Below, piece after piece: positions 1 to 12,032 of a stretch of DNA of 64,000 bases. Location: contig NZ_JODC01000012.1 in NCBI RefSeq assembly GCF_000720765.1, forward strand, positions 1 through 64,000, written 5' to 3'. Made by a program: the position numbers and the translations under genes. Numbering within the stretch: position 1 is the stretch's first letter; every line of letters starts with the position of its first letter. Below the pieces are notes generated by a model. It worked only from the letters and a program-made list of their open reading frames with translations. It was not told the DNA's origin and searched no databases. Origin of the DNA: Streptomyces sp. NRRL S-646 (GTDB lineage Bacteria; Actinomycetota; Actinomycetes; Streptomycetales; Streptomycetaceae).

Positions 1-324
1 GTCTTGCGTTTCCGACTCTATCAGACCGTTTCCCGATCCGATTTCCTCGGTGCTTTCCAGGTTCCCGCTTTCGCGTTTCCCTTTCCGGCGGCTCCGACTT
101 TATCAGAAGTTTCGAGCCGGACTGACCGGCCGCTCATTTTCCGATTCATCGGGAGTGGCTTCTTCGAAATCGATGTTTCCGAGAAGCAGACAGACACTCA
201 CTGTTGCCGACCGGACTAGATCCAGTTCCAGGCAACTGTTCGAATCTACCTCCCCACTTGGTCCGTGTCAACGGCTCCTGTGGGGCGAAGGAGAGACTAA
301 CAGGTCAGGAGGTGCGGCCGCACA
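1..324 (-). promoter_or_regulatory. rRNA operon promoter array reading out of the window
   Basis: No protein gene fits here. On the minus strand there is a near-consensus sigma-70-type promoter: TTGACA at 266-271 and TAGATT at 243-248, separated by 17 bp. Two further blocks of the form TCTGATA(A/G)AGTCGGA lie at about 94-107 and 12-25; they resemble the repeated -10 regions of the multiple Streptomyces rrn promoters. The AT-richer leader ending GGAAACGCAAGAC at the window edge is typical of sequence just before the 16S rRNA gene. The 16S gene itself is not in the window, so the assignment rests on recognition of the leader and is an inference. Confidence 0.75.
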
Positions 325-1332
325 TCAGGCGGCCGTCGGCACCGTGGCGCTGCGCTCGGCTGCATCGACGTCACCCGTCTCTCCGGCACGGGCCGCTCGG
401 CCGCCCAGGACGAAGACGTACACGAGGAACGCGAGCTCTACAGCGACCCCGATGCCTATTCGAGCCCACGTGGGCAGGCCCGACGGGGTGACGAAGCCTT
501 CGATGGCGCCTGAGACGAAGAGGACGAGCGCGAGACCGATCGCCATGCCCACGGCGGCGCGGCCCTCCTCGGCGAGGGCCGTGCGTCGGGAGCGGGGGCC
601 CGGGTCTATGAGGGTCCAGCCGAGGCGAAGGCCGGTGCCGGCGGCCACGAAGACAGCGGTCAGTTCGAGCAGGCCGTGTGGGAGGACGAGGCCGAGGAAG
701 GTGTCGAGCCTGCCGGCCGAGGACATCAGCCCGAAGCCGACCCCGAGGTTGAGCATGTTCTGGAGGAGGATCCAGAGGACGGGCAGGCCGAGGAAGACGC
801 CCAGGATCAGGCACTGGGCGGCGGCCCAGGCGTTGTTCGTCCAGACCTGGGCGGCGAAGGACGCCGCAGGGTGGCTCGAGTAGTACGTCTCGTACTGCCC
901 CCCTGGGCGGGTGAGTTCACGCAGCTCGCTGGGTGCCGCAATCGTGGCCTGCACCTCTGGGTGGGTGCCTATCCACCAGCCCAGGAGGACGGCGACGACG
1001 GTGGACAGAAGCGCTGTGGGGATCCACCAGCGGCGCGATCTGTAGACCGCAGCAGGGAATCCCTGCGTCAGGAAGCGGATGACGTCTCGCCAGGAGGCGC
1101 GTCGGGTGCCTGTCACTGCGCTACGCGCGCGTGCCACGAGCTGGCTGAGGCGTCCGGTCAGCTGGGGGTCCGGGGCGCTGGACTGGATCAGAGAGAGGTG
1201 GGTGGCTGTGCGCTGGTAGAGCGCGACGAGTTCGTCGGCCTCCGCGCCGGTGAGACGGCGTTGCCGCCCGAGGAGGGCGTCGAGGCGATCCCATTCGGCT
1301 CGGTGGGCAGTGACGAAGACGTCGAGGTCCAT
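325..1332 (-). CDS. SpoIIM-like (stage II sporulation protein M / DUF95) membrane protein
   Basis: A 335-aa protein with a soluble N-terminal region of about 100 residues (opening MDLDVFVTAHRAEWDRLD) followed by about five hydrophobic segments near residues 105-123, 165-195, 210-232, 263-283 and 293-313. The segment HGLLELTAVFVAAGTGLRLG is the family hallmark. In Bacillus SpoIIM is part of the engulfment machinery; actinobacterial members are usually next to RDD-family membrane proteins, as here, and have no proven role. It is divergent from the RDD gene with 129 bp between starts, so the two probably share a promoter region. ATG start with GAGGAG upstream. Confidence 0.85.
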   Translation of the reverse strand: MDLDVFVTAHRAEWDRLDALLGRQRRLTGAEADELVALYQRTATHLSLIQSSAPDPQLTGRLSQLVARARSAVTGTRRASWRDVIRFLTQGFPAAVYRSRRWWIPTALLSTVVAVLLGWWIGTHPEVQATIAAPSELRELTRPGGQYETYYSSHPAASFAAQVWTNNAWAAAQCLILGVFLGLPVLWILLQNMLNLGVGFGLMSSAGRLDTFLGLVLPHGLLELTAVFVAAGTGLRLGWTLIDPGPRSRRTALAEEGRAAVGMAIGLALVLFVSGAIEGFVTPSGLPTWARIGIGVAVELAFLVYVFVLGGRAARAGETGDVDAAERSATVPTAA

Positions 1333-1461
1333 CGGTTTGCCTGCTCCTCGGCTGTTCGTCGGCGGCTCGTCGTGGGGTCAGCTTTTCGTACTGCGGCGCG
1401 ATGCGCCCTCAGCTTGGCAGACTGACCGTTCACGGGGCAGGCCAGGGGAAGGACTACGGGC

Positions 1462-2499
1462 GTGAGTGAGCTTGTGACGGGCGAGGCGGTGGCGCTGGAG
1501 TTGCGCCCCGCAAGGCTGCCCAGCAGGGCGCTTGCAGTGTTGCTCGACCTGGTCGTGGCCATGGTCGTCTACGTGGTGCTGACCATCGCTCTGGTCGCTG
1601 CCACCGCTTCGCTGGACGACGCGGCACAGATCGCGGTGTCGATCGCGACGTCCGTTCTGGTGCTGGTGGGCGGGCCGATCGCGGTCGAGACGCTCAGCCA
1701 TGGGCGGTCGCTAGGAAAGTTGGCGTGTGGGCTGCGGGTAGTGCGGGACGACGGGGGGCCGATCCGGTTCCGGCATGCGCTGGTTCGGGGTGGGATCGGT
1801 GTGGTCGAGATCGTGATGACGTTCGGGGTCGTCGCCTGCATCGCATCCCTTGTGTCGGCTCGGGGACGTCGGCTCGGCGACGTGTTCGCCGGGACTCTCG
1901 TCGTTCGGGAAAGGGTGCCTGCGGTGCGGACGGGCTTCTTGCCTCCGCCGCCGCCCTGGCTGGCCGGGAGGTTCTCCGGGCTTGATCTGTCTGCGGTTCC
2001 CGACGGGTTGTGGCTCGCCATCCGTCAGTACCTGTCGCGCATGCAACAGCTGGACCCGCAGGTCGGCGGGGCGATGGCGCAGCGGCTCGCCTCGGATCTC
2101 TCGGCGCGTACGGGTACGCCGGTGCCGCAGGGGGTTCCGCCGGCGGCGTATCTGGCGGCTGTGGTGCAGGAGCGGCAGGCCCGGGAGGCACGACGGACCT
2201 TCGCGAATGGATCCGCGGTGGGGAGCCCGGCTGCGAGTGGGTGGCCTGCGGGTGCATTGCGCCCGGCTGGTTCGCCTGGCTCCTACGAACCTCCCGCCGG
2301 CTTCCCTCCGGTGACGGCACCGCCGGCTGCTCATGCGGCGCAGACGGCTGCCGTCGGACGGCAGGCTGAGGGGCCGACGCAGGAAGCTCCGGCACATGAG
2401 ACGGCGCAGACCGCGGAGCAGCATGCGTCGTCGAGCCACCGTCCAGCCGGCAACGGGGGCGGAACCACCGAGTCCACCGGGTTCGTGCCACCGGCGTAG
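1462..2499 (+). CDS. RDD-family membrane protein
   Basis: A 345-aa protein. The RDD domain covers about residues 1-170, starting with the conserved Arg/Asp segment RALAVLLDLVV, and has three to four membrane spans. The rest is a cytoplasm-type tail rich in Pro, Ala, Gln and Gly. The function of RDD proteins is not established; transport of small ions or solutes has been suggested. GTG start with a purine-rich AGGGGAAGGA upstream. It pairs divergently with the SpoIIM-like gene, a conserved actinobacterial pairing. A hairpin follows the stop. Confidence 0.85.
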   Translation: MSELVTGEAVALELRPARLPSRALAVLLDLVVAMVVYVVLTIALVAATASLDDAAQIAVSIATSVLVLVGGPIAVETLSHGRSLGKLACGLRVVRDDGGPIRFRHALVRGGIGVVEIVMTFGVVACIASLVSARGRRLGDVFAGTLVVRERVPAVRTGFLPPPPPWLAGRFSGLDLSAVPDGLWLAIRQYLSRMQQLDPQVGGAMAQRLASDLSARTGTPVPQGVPPAAYLAAVVQERQAREARRTFANGSAVGSPAASGWPAGALRPAGSPGSYEPPAGFPPVTAPPAAHAAQTAAVGRQAEGPTQEAPAHETAQTAEQHASSSHRPAGNGGGTTESTGFVPPA

Positions 2500-2520
2500 G
2501 GCCGTGGCGGCCGCCGTAGG

Positions 2521-2541
2521 AGCCGCCTGGCCCAGGCGGCT
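2521..2541. terminator. hairpin terminator between convergent genes
   Basis: Perfect 9-bp inverted repeat (AGCCGCCTG / CAGGCGGCT) with a 3-nt loop, placed between the stop of the RDD gene and the stop of the convergent unknown gene. It has no T-run, as is usual in Streptomyces. Confidence 0.6.
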
Positions 2542-2582
2542 CTATCCGCGTGTTCCCCCTGCAACGCATGCGAACGTCTCGC

Positions 2583-3197
2583 TCAGGTGAATGTGGACGG
2601 CGGCGATTCGAGGTCTTCGAGCTCGATGCCGGGCGCGGCGAGCACCACGTCACCGGCGATGTGTACGGCGTACTGCTCGCCCGTGTCCAGGGCTGTGACC
2701 TGGTATTCGTCCACGGCCAGGGGGGCGTTGTCAGTGGCGTGTGTTTCTCTGTTCACCAAGGCCCAGGACTGGTCCACGGTGCGCGGGGCGAGGACAGGGT
2801 CGGTGAAGGTGACGAGGCGTACGCGGGTTGCTGTGGCGGAGGGGGTGAGGCGCAGGAGACGGGTGGTGGCGATGAGGAACGCGGGGGATGTGCCGGTGAA
2901 GGCGTGGGCGCGCACGTTGCCTTCGGTGGCATGTGTTCCGGTCGGGTCTGTCCGGACCCAGGTGACGCCGTCGAGGGCGGCACCGCGGACCTGCCAGCCT
3001 GCGGCGTGCAGCTCGAGACGGATGGGGCGCCCCAGCTCGTCGAGGGCGAGGTCGACGGAGCCCCGGTGATCGCCGGCGGGGGTGGTGAGTTGGGACACGT
3101 AGCGCCAGCCGGACGGTCCGGGGGCGCAGTGGAAGTGCTCTTCTGCGAGGGGGGTGTGATCGTGCGGATCGTGGAGCGAATAACGGCCGCGGGGCAT
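2583..3197 (-). CDS. conserved protein of unknown function
   Basis: A 204-aa soluble protein starting MPRGRYSLHDPHDHTPL. I chose this ATG because an upstream in-frame extension to 3248 is Pro/Arg-rich and unlike a real N-terminus. No signal peptide or membrane span. The repeating pattern of short hydrophobic stretches (IRLELHAAGWQVRGA, VRLVTF, YAVHIAGDVVLAAPG) suggests a beta-sheet protein, perhaps similar to lipid-binding barrels, but I do not recognise the family with confidence. It lies downstream of ahcY on the same strand, beyond a strong hairpin, so it may be transcribed separately. Confidence 0.7.
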   Translation of the reverse strand: MPRGRYSLHDPHDHTPLAEEHFHCAPGPSGWRYVSQLTTPAGDHRGSVDLALDELGRPIRLELHAAGWQVRGAALDGVTWVRTDPTGTHATEGNVRAHAFTGTSPAFLIATTRLLRLTPSATATRVRLVTFTDPVLAPRTVDQSWALVNRETHATDNAPLAVDEYQVTALDTGEQYAVHIAGDVVLAAPGIELEDLESPPSTFT

Positions 3198-3251
3198 GGG
3201 GGTCCTGGGTCTTGACGGGCTGGTCCGGCCGACGGGCCGCAGAGCCAAAGG

Positions 3252-3286
3252 GGCAGGCCCCCGGCACGGGGGTGCGGGGGCCTGCC
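3252..3286 (-). terminator. hairpin terminator downstream of ahcY
   Basis: A 12-bp perfect stem (GGCAGGCCCCCG / CGGGGGCCTGCC) with an 11-nt loop, about 70 nt past the ahcY stop on the minus strand. Confidence 0.65.
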
Positions 3287-3316
3287 TCGGAGGAACTGCT
3301 GCTGGTGAGCGCGTCA

Positions 3317-7063
<3,747 letters not shown>

Positions 7064-7072
7064 CCGGCTCAG

Positions 7073-7099
7073 GGCCCGCGCCCGTCGAGGGCGCGGGCC
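7073..7099 (+). terminator. hairpin terminator after the PTS gene
   Basis: Perfect 11-bp stem GGCCCGCGCCC / GGGCGCGGGCC with a 5-nt loop, beginning 10 nt after the stop. Confidence 0.7.
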
Positions 7100-7170
7100 A
7101 GCACAGCCGGTTCACAGCCGGCGGCTACCCTCTGCGCGGCGCGGATGTTCCGCGTGGGGAGGGAGTGGCG

Positions 7171-7840
7171 ATGAGCAGGGCGCGGAAGCTCGGGATCTGG
7201 GCCGGGGTGCTGGGGCCGCTGGGGGTCGTGCTGGTGGTTGCGGCGCTGGTGAGCCTGTGGACGGGCTACCACGGCACCACGGTGGCCGGCGACAGCATGT
7301 CGCCGACGTACACACAGGGGCAGCAGCTGGTGTACGAGCGCATGGACGGGACCGGGGTGCGGCGGGGCGACGTCGTGCTCTACTCGGCGCCGGAGCGCTA
7401 CCAGGGCGCCGTCGTCATGCAGCGCGTCATCGGTGTCGGCGGCGATCACATCGTCTGCTGTACGGGGGAAGGGCGAGGGTGAGCGGCTCCTAGTGAACGG
7501 CAAACCGCTCGACGAGCCGTACCTGGCAGGCGGCATCGCCGACGGGATGCACCAGACGTACGCCGTGAAGGTGCCCGAGGGCCGGCTCTTCCTGCTCGGT
7601 GATCACCGGTCGAACTCGCGGGACTCGCGGGCCTTTCCCGACGATCACGGCGGCACCGTCCCGGTGAGCGCGGTCCAGGGCCGTGTGACGGACGACTACA
7701 CCGGGCCGGCCCTGCTCGGGGTGGCCGCGCTGGTGGGGGGCTTGATGGCGCTCACGGGGCTCGGCCTGGGGATCGCGGCCGTGGCCGTACGGAAGCGGAT
7801 CGTGGTGCCCCCGTCTGTGCCCTGGGCCGTGCAGGTGTGA
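7171..7840 (+). pseudogene. signal peptidase I (S26 family), frameshifted
   Basis: Membrane-anchored serine protease that removes signal peptides from exported proteins. Frame one (ATG 7171, GGGGAGGGA upstream) gives a signal anchor, the catalytic-Ser box GDSMSPTY and VVMQRVIGVGGDHI, then stops at about 7482. The next frame continues GERLLVNGKPLDEPYL, box E (GDHRSNSRDSR) and a C-terminal membrane span, ending at 7840. Removing one G from the run of five at about 7464 restores a single frame, so the break is one base. Where classical signal peptidases have the general-base Lys before RVIG, this one has Gln. It may be a sequencing error or a recent mutation. Confidence 0.8.
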
Positions 7841-7844
7841 CGGC

Positions 7845-7872
7845 GGGGCCCACCGAGTGTTCGGCGGGCCCC
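7845..7872. terminator. hairpin between convergent genes
   Basis: Stem GGGGCCC-CCGA / TCGG-GGGCCCC with one mismatch, between the signal peptidase gene and the convergent CDF exporter gene. Confidence 0.55.
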
Positions 7873-7909
7873 GTCGTCGTACGGCGAAGTGCCGTACGGC
7901 GCAGTGGTG

Positions 7910-8890
7910 TCAGTGGTCGGCAGGGTGCGGCGCCGGTCCGCCGGGCGTGGCCTCGCGGTCGGGGCCCTTCGCCGCCTCGGCCTCGCTGTAGATGTCCGGC
8001 TCGAGGTAGATGACACGGGCGATGGGGACCGCGGCGCGGATGCGGGCCTCGGCGGCGTTGATGGCGGAGGCGACCTCGGCGGCCGTGTCGTCGTGCTGGA
8101 CGGCGATCTTGGCTGCGATCAGCAGTTCCTCGGGGCCGAGGTGGAGCGTGCGCATGTGGATGATGCCGGTGACGGTGTCGCCGTCGACGATGGCCGCCTC
8201 GATCTGCTTGACCTCGTCGATCCCGGCGGCCTCGCCGAGGAGGAGGGACTTGGTCTCGGCGGCGAGGACGAGGGCGATCAGCACGAGCAGGACGCCGATG
8301 CAGACTGTGCCGATGCCGTCCCAGACGCCGTCGCCGGTGAGCAGGGCGAGGCCGACACCGCCGAGCGCCAGGACCAGACCGATCAGGGCGCCGAAGTCCT
8401 CCAGGAGGACCACGGGCAGCTCGGGCGCCTTGGCGCGGCGGATGAACTGCGACCAGGACAGCTTGCCGCGCAGCTCGTTCGACTCCTTGATGGCCGTCTT
8501 GAAGGAGAAGCCTTCGGCGATGATCGCGAAGACGAGGACACCCACCGGCCAGTACCAGTGCTCCACGTCGTGCGGGTGGCGGATCTTCTCGTAGCCCTCG
8601 TAGATGGCGAACATGCCGCCGACCGAGAAGAGGACGATGGAGACGAGGAAGGCGTAGATGTACCGCTCGCGGCCGTAGCCGAAGGGGTGCTGCGGGGTGG
8701 CCTCGCGCTGCGCCTTCTTGCCGCCGATCAGCAGCAGGAACTGGTTGCCCGAGTCGGCGAGCGAGTGGACGCCCTCGGCGAGCATCGACGACGAACCGCT
8801 GAACGCGAACGCCACGAACTTCGATGCCGCAATCGCGAGGTTGGCGCCGAGTGCCGCCACGATCGCCCTGGTGCCGCCTGACGCACTCAT
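7910..8890 (-). CDS. cation diffusion facilitator (CDF) family metal exporter
   Basis: A 326-aa membrane protein with about six membrane spans and a cytoplasmic C-terminal domain, exporting divalent cations (Zn, Co or Fe type) against protons. The first metal-site motif is visible as EGVHSLADSGNQ (His and Asp four apart); the second membrane site reads LLEDFGALIGL, with Glu-Asp instead of the more common His/Asp. This resembles the subgroup that includes eukaryotic ZnT9-like proteins, so the metal is uncertain. ATG start with AAGGGA upstream. It is downstream of manA on the same strand. Confidence 0.85.
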   Translation of the reverse strand: MSASGGTRAIVAALGANLAIAASKFVAFAFSGSSSMLAEGVHSLADSGNQFLLLIGGKKAQREATPQHPFGYGRERYIYAFLVSIVLFSVGGMFAIYEGYEKIRHPHDVEHWYWPVGVLVFAIIAEGFSFKTAIKESNELRGKLSWSQFIRRAKAPELPVVLLEDFGALIGLVLALGGVGLALLTGDGVWDGIGTVCIGVLLVLIALVLAAETKSLLLGEAAGIDEVKQIEAAIVDGDTVTGIIHMRTLHLGPEELLIAAKIAVQHDDTAAEVASAINAAEARIRAAVPIARVIYLEPDIYSEAEAAKGPDREATPGGPAPHPADH

Positions 8891-9026
8891 CTGTCCGCGT
8901 TGTCCCTTCGCCTTCGTACGTATGCCGTCCGGGGTCCCGCCTCGTCGCGGCTTTGCCCGTCCTTTGCCGGTGGGCCATTCTTGCAGCCCTGCCCGACGAC
9001 GGCGCGTCAGGTATCCACAACCCCGG

Positions 9027-10178
9027 TCATACGATCACAGTGGCCCGGAAGACCGTACCCGCTCCGGACACCTCGGCCTTCTCGCCCGCCGGGACGAAGA
9101 CCGACTGGCCGGGGCGCAGTTCGTGTTCGCCCGCATGCACAGAACCGGCCGTGCAGAGCAGGATCTGCGGGGTGGCGCGGGTGAGGTCGTGGGCGGAGCC
9201 GCCCTCGGGGAGGACATAGCGCGACAGCCGGAATTCGTCGATCGGGGTCTCGTAGACCTCTTCGCCGTCCGGGGACGCCTCGGGGCGCAGCACGCCGGGG
9301 TCACTGGCCTCGAAGCGGACGATGCGCAGGAGTTCGGGGACGTCGACGTGCTTGGGGGTCAGGCCGCAGCGCAGGACGTTGTCGGAGTTGGCCATGATCT
9401 CGACGCCGAGACCGTTGAGGTAGGCGTGCGGGATGCCGGCGCCGAGGAAAAGGGCCTCGCCGGGCTGCAGGCGGACGTAGTTGAGGAGCATGGCGGCGAT
9501 GACGCCCGGGTCGCCCGGGTAGTGGTGGGCGATGTCCGCGTAGGGCGCGTAGTCGCCGCCGAGGCGGGTGCAGGCGGCCGCGGCTTCGGCGACCGTGTGG
9601 TGCATCTCCTCGGGGTCGGCGGTGAGGATCGCCGTGAGGACCTCGCGCAGGGCGGCGTCCTCGGGGTGGGCGTGCAGCAGGTCGACGTACGGCTTGAGGG
9701 AGTCGACACCCAGGCCGTCCAGCAGGTCAGCGGCCTGGAGCGGGTCGCGGAAGCCGCAGAGTCCGTCGAACTCGGTGAGCGCGCAGATCAGTTCGGGCTT
9801 GTGGTTGGCGTCCTTGTAGTTGCGGTGCGGGGCGTCGACGGGGATGTTGCGGCGCTCCTCGTCCTGGTAACCCTCCTTCGCCTGGGCCAGGTTGGGGTGC
9901 ACCTGGAGGGAGAGGGGGGCGCCGGCGGCGAGGATCTTGAGGAGGAAGGGCAGGCGGGGGCCGAACTTGGCGACGGCGGCCGGGCCGAGTTCCTTCTCCG
10001 GGTCCGCGTCGACGACCTCGACGAGCGTGCCGCGTCCGGTGCGCGAGGGGGCGCCGGGGTGGGCGCCCATCCACATCTCCGCCTGCGGTTCACCGCTCGG
10101 TTCGACACCGAGCAGGTGCGGGATCGCGGTGGTCGAACCCCAGGCGTAGGGGCGGACGGTGTTGTCGAGGCGGTCCAT
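9027..10178 (-). CDS. manA: mannose-6-phosphate isomerase, class I
   Basis: A 383-aa zinc enzyme interconverting fructose-6-P and mannose-6-P, the entry to GDP-mannose synthesis. Zinc ligands are visible in PLSLQVHPN (Gln, His), DANHKPELICAL (Glu) and further on in the cupin region near IPHAYLNGLGVEIMANSDN, the signature of type I phosphomannose isomerases. Length is normal for the family. It sits in a mannose module with a SIS-domain isomerase-like protein, a Trm112-like protein and manB, all on the minus strand with short gaps. Confidence 0.93.
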   Translation of the reverse strand: MDRLDNTVRPYAWGSTTAIPHLLGVEPSGEPQAEMWMGAHPGAPSRTGRGTLVEVVDADPEKELGPAAVAKFGPRLPFLLKILAAGAPLSLQVHPNLAQAKEGYQDEERRNIPVDAPHRNYKDANHKPELICALTEFDGLCGFRDPLQAADLLDGLGVDSLKPYVDLLHAHPEDAALREVLTAILTADPEEMHHTVAEAAAACTRLGGDYAPYADIAHHYPGDPGVIAAMLLNYVRLQPGEALFLGAGIPHAYLNGLGVEIMANSDNVLRCGLTPKHVDVPELLRIVRFEASDPGVLRPEASPDGEEVYETPIDEFRLSRYVLPEGGSAHDLTRATPQILLCTAGSVHAGEHELRPGQSVFVPAGEKAEVSGAGTVFRATVIV

Positions 10179-10253
10179 GCTGTGTCTTCGTCTCCGTATG
10201 TACGCCGCGCTCGGCGGGCGCTGGTCAGTAGGCGCGGGTTGCGCGGGTCAACG

Positions 10254-11384
10254 TCAGGCCCCCGAGGCAAGCGCCAGGTAAACGGCGGCGAAATCCGTGA
10301 TGGCGATCAGTTCGGCGAGGGTCTCCAGTTCGCCGCCGGGTTCCGGTTCCAGTTCGCTGATCGGCGTGTCGTGGCTGAGGGCCAGGTCACGAGCGGCGGG
10401 GGCGGCGGTGAGGCCTTCGATCGGGCGGTCGCGGAGCAGCACCACGCGCGCGTGCAGGGCGGGCGCTTCCTCTACGCGGTCGCGGAAGAAGTCGTCCGGG
10501 TCGGCGCTGGCGGCGAGCGGACCGGCCAGCAGGGCGCCGTGTGCGGCGAGTGCCTCGGGGAGCTCGGCGACGACCGCCGGGCGGCCCGCGAGTTCGGCGA
10601 GGGCGGCCGCGAAGCGCCGTCCCGCGGGGCCTGCCGAGACGCCCTCGGTCCATACGACGGGCAGCGTGTCCGCGAGTTCGGCGGCGAGCGTCTTGGCGGG
10701 GTTGCTGTAGGTCGCGATGGCGGGGCCGCAGCGTTCGGCGATGTGGTCGAGACGGTCGGCGATCTTCTCGACGGCCTCCGGCGGGGCGGTGACCAGGCCG
10801 GTGCGGTCGAGGAGGGCGAGGAGGGGCGTGAGCAGGGCCCACAGGACGCCGGGGGCGGAGGCGGCGAGCTCCTGCCCTTCCTCCTCGTAGGGGGCTGTAG
10901 CCATCGGCACGAAGAGGCCGTGGGCGCCTTCCACCGCCTCGGTGAGCGGGGTGCGGGCGGGGGCGACGGCGACGACCGTGCAGCCGCGGCGGTAGGCCGC
11001 GTCGGTGAGCAGGGACAGGCCCGGTTCGGTGCCGTCCGGGGTGGTGATCAGGAGCAGGTCGACGCTGCCGGCCCAGCCCGGGAGTTCCCAGCGCAGGGCG
11101 CCCGCGGCGGGGGCGACGCCGGTGGGGGCGAGCCGGATGACGGGACTGCCGGGGCCGGCGAGCGTGCCGAGGAGGTCGGCCACGCAGATCGCTGCGGCGC
11201 CGGGGCCAGCGATGAGGACCGCGCGGGGGCGGCCGTCGGGCTTGAGGTCGTCCACGCCGGCCTCTGCGGCGTGCCGGGCGGCCGTGCGGACGCGGGCGCC
11301 TGCCTCGGCGGCGCCGCGGAGCAGGCCGCGGCGGTCGGCCTCCGAGAGGGCCTCGGGAGTGTCGAGCAGCGATTCGTCGAGCAT
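10254..11384 (-). CDS. SIS-domain protein, PGI/PMI-like
   Basis: A 376-aa protein related to the bifunctional phosphoglucose/phosphomannose isomerases of archaea and actinobacteria. Two SIS (sugar isomerase) folds are suggested: one around residues 50-150 (RAVLIAGPGAAAICVADLLGTLAG, VDLLLITTPDGTEPG) and one around 200-330. The SIS fold binds phosphosugars. Its conserved position between manA and manB suggests a role in the mannose-6-P/fructose-6-P pool, but I cannot confirm the catalytic Glu/His residues, so an isomerase activity is inference. Confidence 0.8.
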   Translation of the reverse strand: MLDESLLDTPEALSEADRRGLLRGAAEAGARVRTAARHAAEAGVDDLKPDGRPRAVLIAGPGAAAICVADLLGTLAGPGSPVIRLAPTGVAPAAGALRWELPGWAGSVDLLLITTPDGTEPGLSLLTDAAYRRGCTVVAVAPARTPLTEAVEGAHGLFVPMATAPYEEEGQELAASAPGVLWALLTPLLALLDRTGLVTAPPEAVEKIADRLDHIAERCGPAIATYSNPAKTLAAELADTLPVVWTEGVSAGPAGRRFAAALAELAGRPAVVAELPEALAAHGALLAGPLAASADPDDFFRDRVEEAPALHARVVLLRDRPIEGLTAAPAARDLALSHDTPISELEPEPGGELETLAELIAITDFAAVYLALASGA

Positions 11385-11506
11385 GGGCGGCAGCCTCCGA
11401 TCGCCGGGGGTTCTTTGTGTGCGCGCCGGGGTCGTACCCGCGGCGGGGGCTTCCTGCGCGGGTGCCCTTTGCGGGCGCCTTCTTGCGCGGGTGGCCGGGC
11501 TCGGCG

Positions 11507-11707
11507 TTACGCGGGGCGGCGGGCCTCGTCGACGAGCAGGACGGGGATGCCGTCGCGGATGGGGTAGGCCAGGCCGCAGTCCTTGCCCGTGCAGACCAGC
11601 TCGGTTTCCTGCTCCTTGGTTTCCTGCCCCTCGGTTTCCTGCTCCTTGAGCGGGGCGTGGCAGGCCGGGCAGGCGAGGATCTCCAGGAGGCCGGCTTCGA
11701 GCGGCAT
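11507..11707 (-). CDS. Trm112-family zinc-ribbon protein with repeat expansion
   Basis: A 66-aa protein starting [20 protein letters not shown]. Cysteine pairs (CPAC and CTGKDC) form the zinc ribbon of the Trm112/YcaR family, whose members activate methyltransferases or act as small accessory subunits. Between the two pairs is an expanded acidic stretch [15 protein letters not shown] encoded by three 15-bp direct repeats (11603-11647); family members I recall have about one copy here, so the protein is some 10 residues longer than usual. It is encoded between the SIS gene and manB. Confidence 0.85.
   Translation of the reverse strand: MPLEAGLLEILACPACHAPLKEQETEGQETKEQETELVCTGKDCGLAYPIRDGIPVLLVDEARRPA
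11603..11647 (-). repeat. 15-bp tandem repeat inside the Trm112-like gene
   Basis: Three adjacent units of GGTTTCCTGCTCCTT on the + strand (middle unit GGTTTCCTGCCCCTC), encoding Glu/Thr/Gln/Lys-rich residues in frame. Because the unit is a multiple of three, copy-number change would lengthen or shorten the loop without breaking the protein. Confidence 0.9.
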
Positions 11708-11839
11708 GGGTGTGTCCCTTCGGGGGTGCGCGCGTGTGCGTGTGCGGATGTGCCTGGTCAGCGTACCGCCGTGGGGGGCGGGGTGCCGGGGTTGGGACGG
11801 GGTCGGGTCGGGTGGCTGTGGGAGGGGATCGCCCCCGCC

Positions 11840-12029
11840 GCCCCTACCCGTCCCGTCCCAGGGGCGCGGCCCCTTCGGCCCCGCCAGGGGGCTCCGCCCC
11901 TGGACCCCCTGTCGGTCTGAACGGCCTCGTCCTCAAACGCCGGACGGGCTGAAAACTCGAACGCCGGACGGGTTGAAAGACTTCAGACACCGGACGGGCT
12001 GAAAGACTCAGACACCGGACGGGCTGGGC
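11840..12029. repeat. interspersed repeat A, copy 1, degenerate tandem
   Basis: Fills most of the 325-bp gap between the Trm112-like gene and manB. It opens with GC-rich hairpin-forming sequence (11855-11910), then AACGGCCTCGTCCT followed by four ~25-bp units sharing (A/C)ACxCCGGACGGG(C/T)TG, starting near 11931, 11956, 11981 and 12007. Other copies in the window are at 16531-16603 and, inverted, 49431-49506. I know this motif as a common intergenic element in Streptomyces genomes. It lies just downstream of the manB stop and may end transcription. Confidence 0.8.
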
Positions 12030-12032
12030 GGT

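Noticed and set aside
50..883. An open frame crossing the left edge into the SpoIIM-like gene
   Set aside because: The first part covers rrn promoter sequence and the second is antisense to a recognised membrane protein.
8697..11567. A long open frame on the + strand over manA and the SIS-domain gene
   Set aside because: It is a shadow of clear minus-strand genes; its product has no recognisable domain and its composition is that of an antisense frame.
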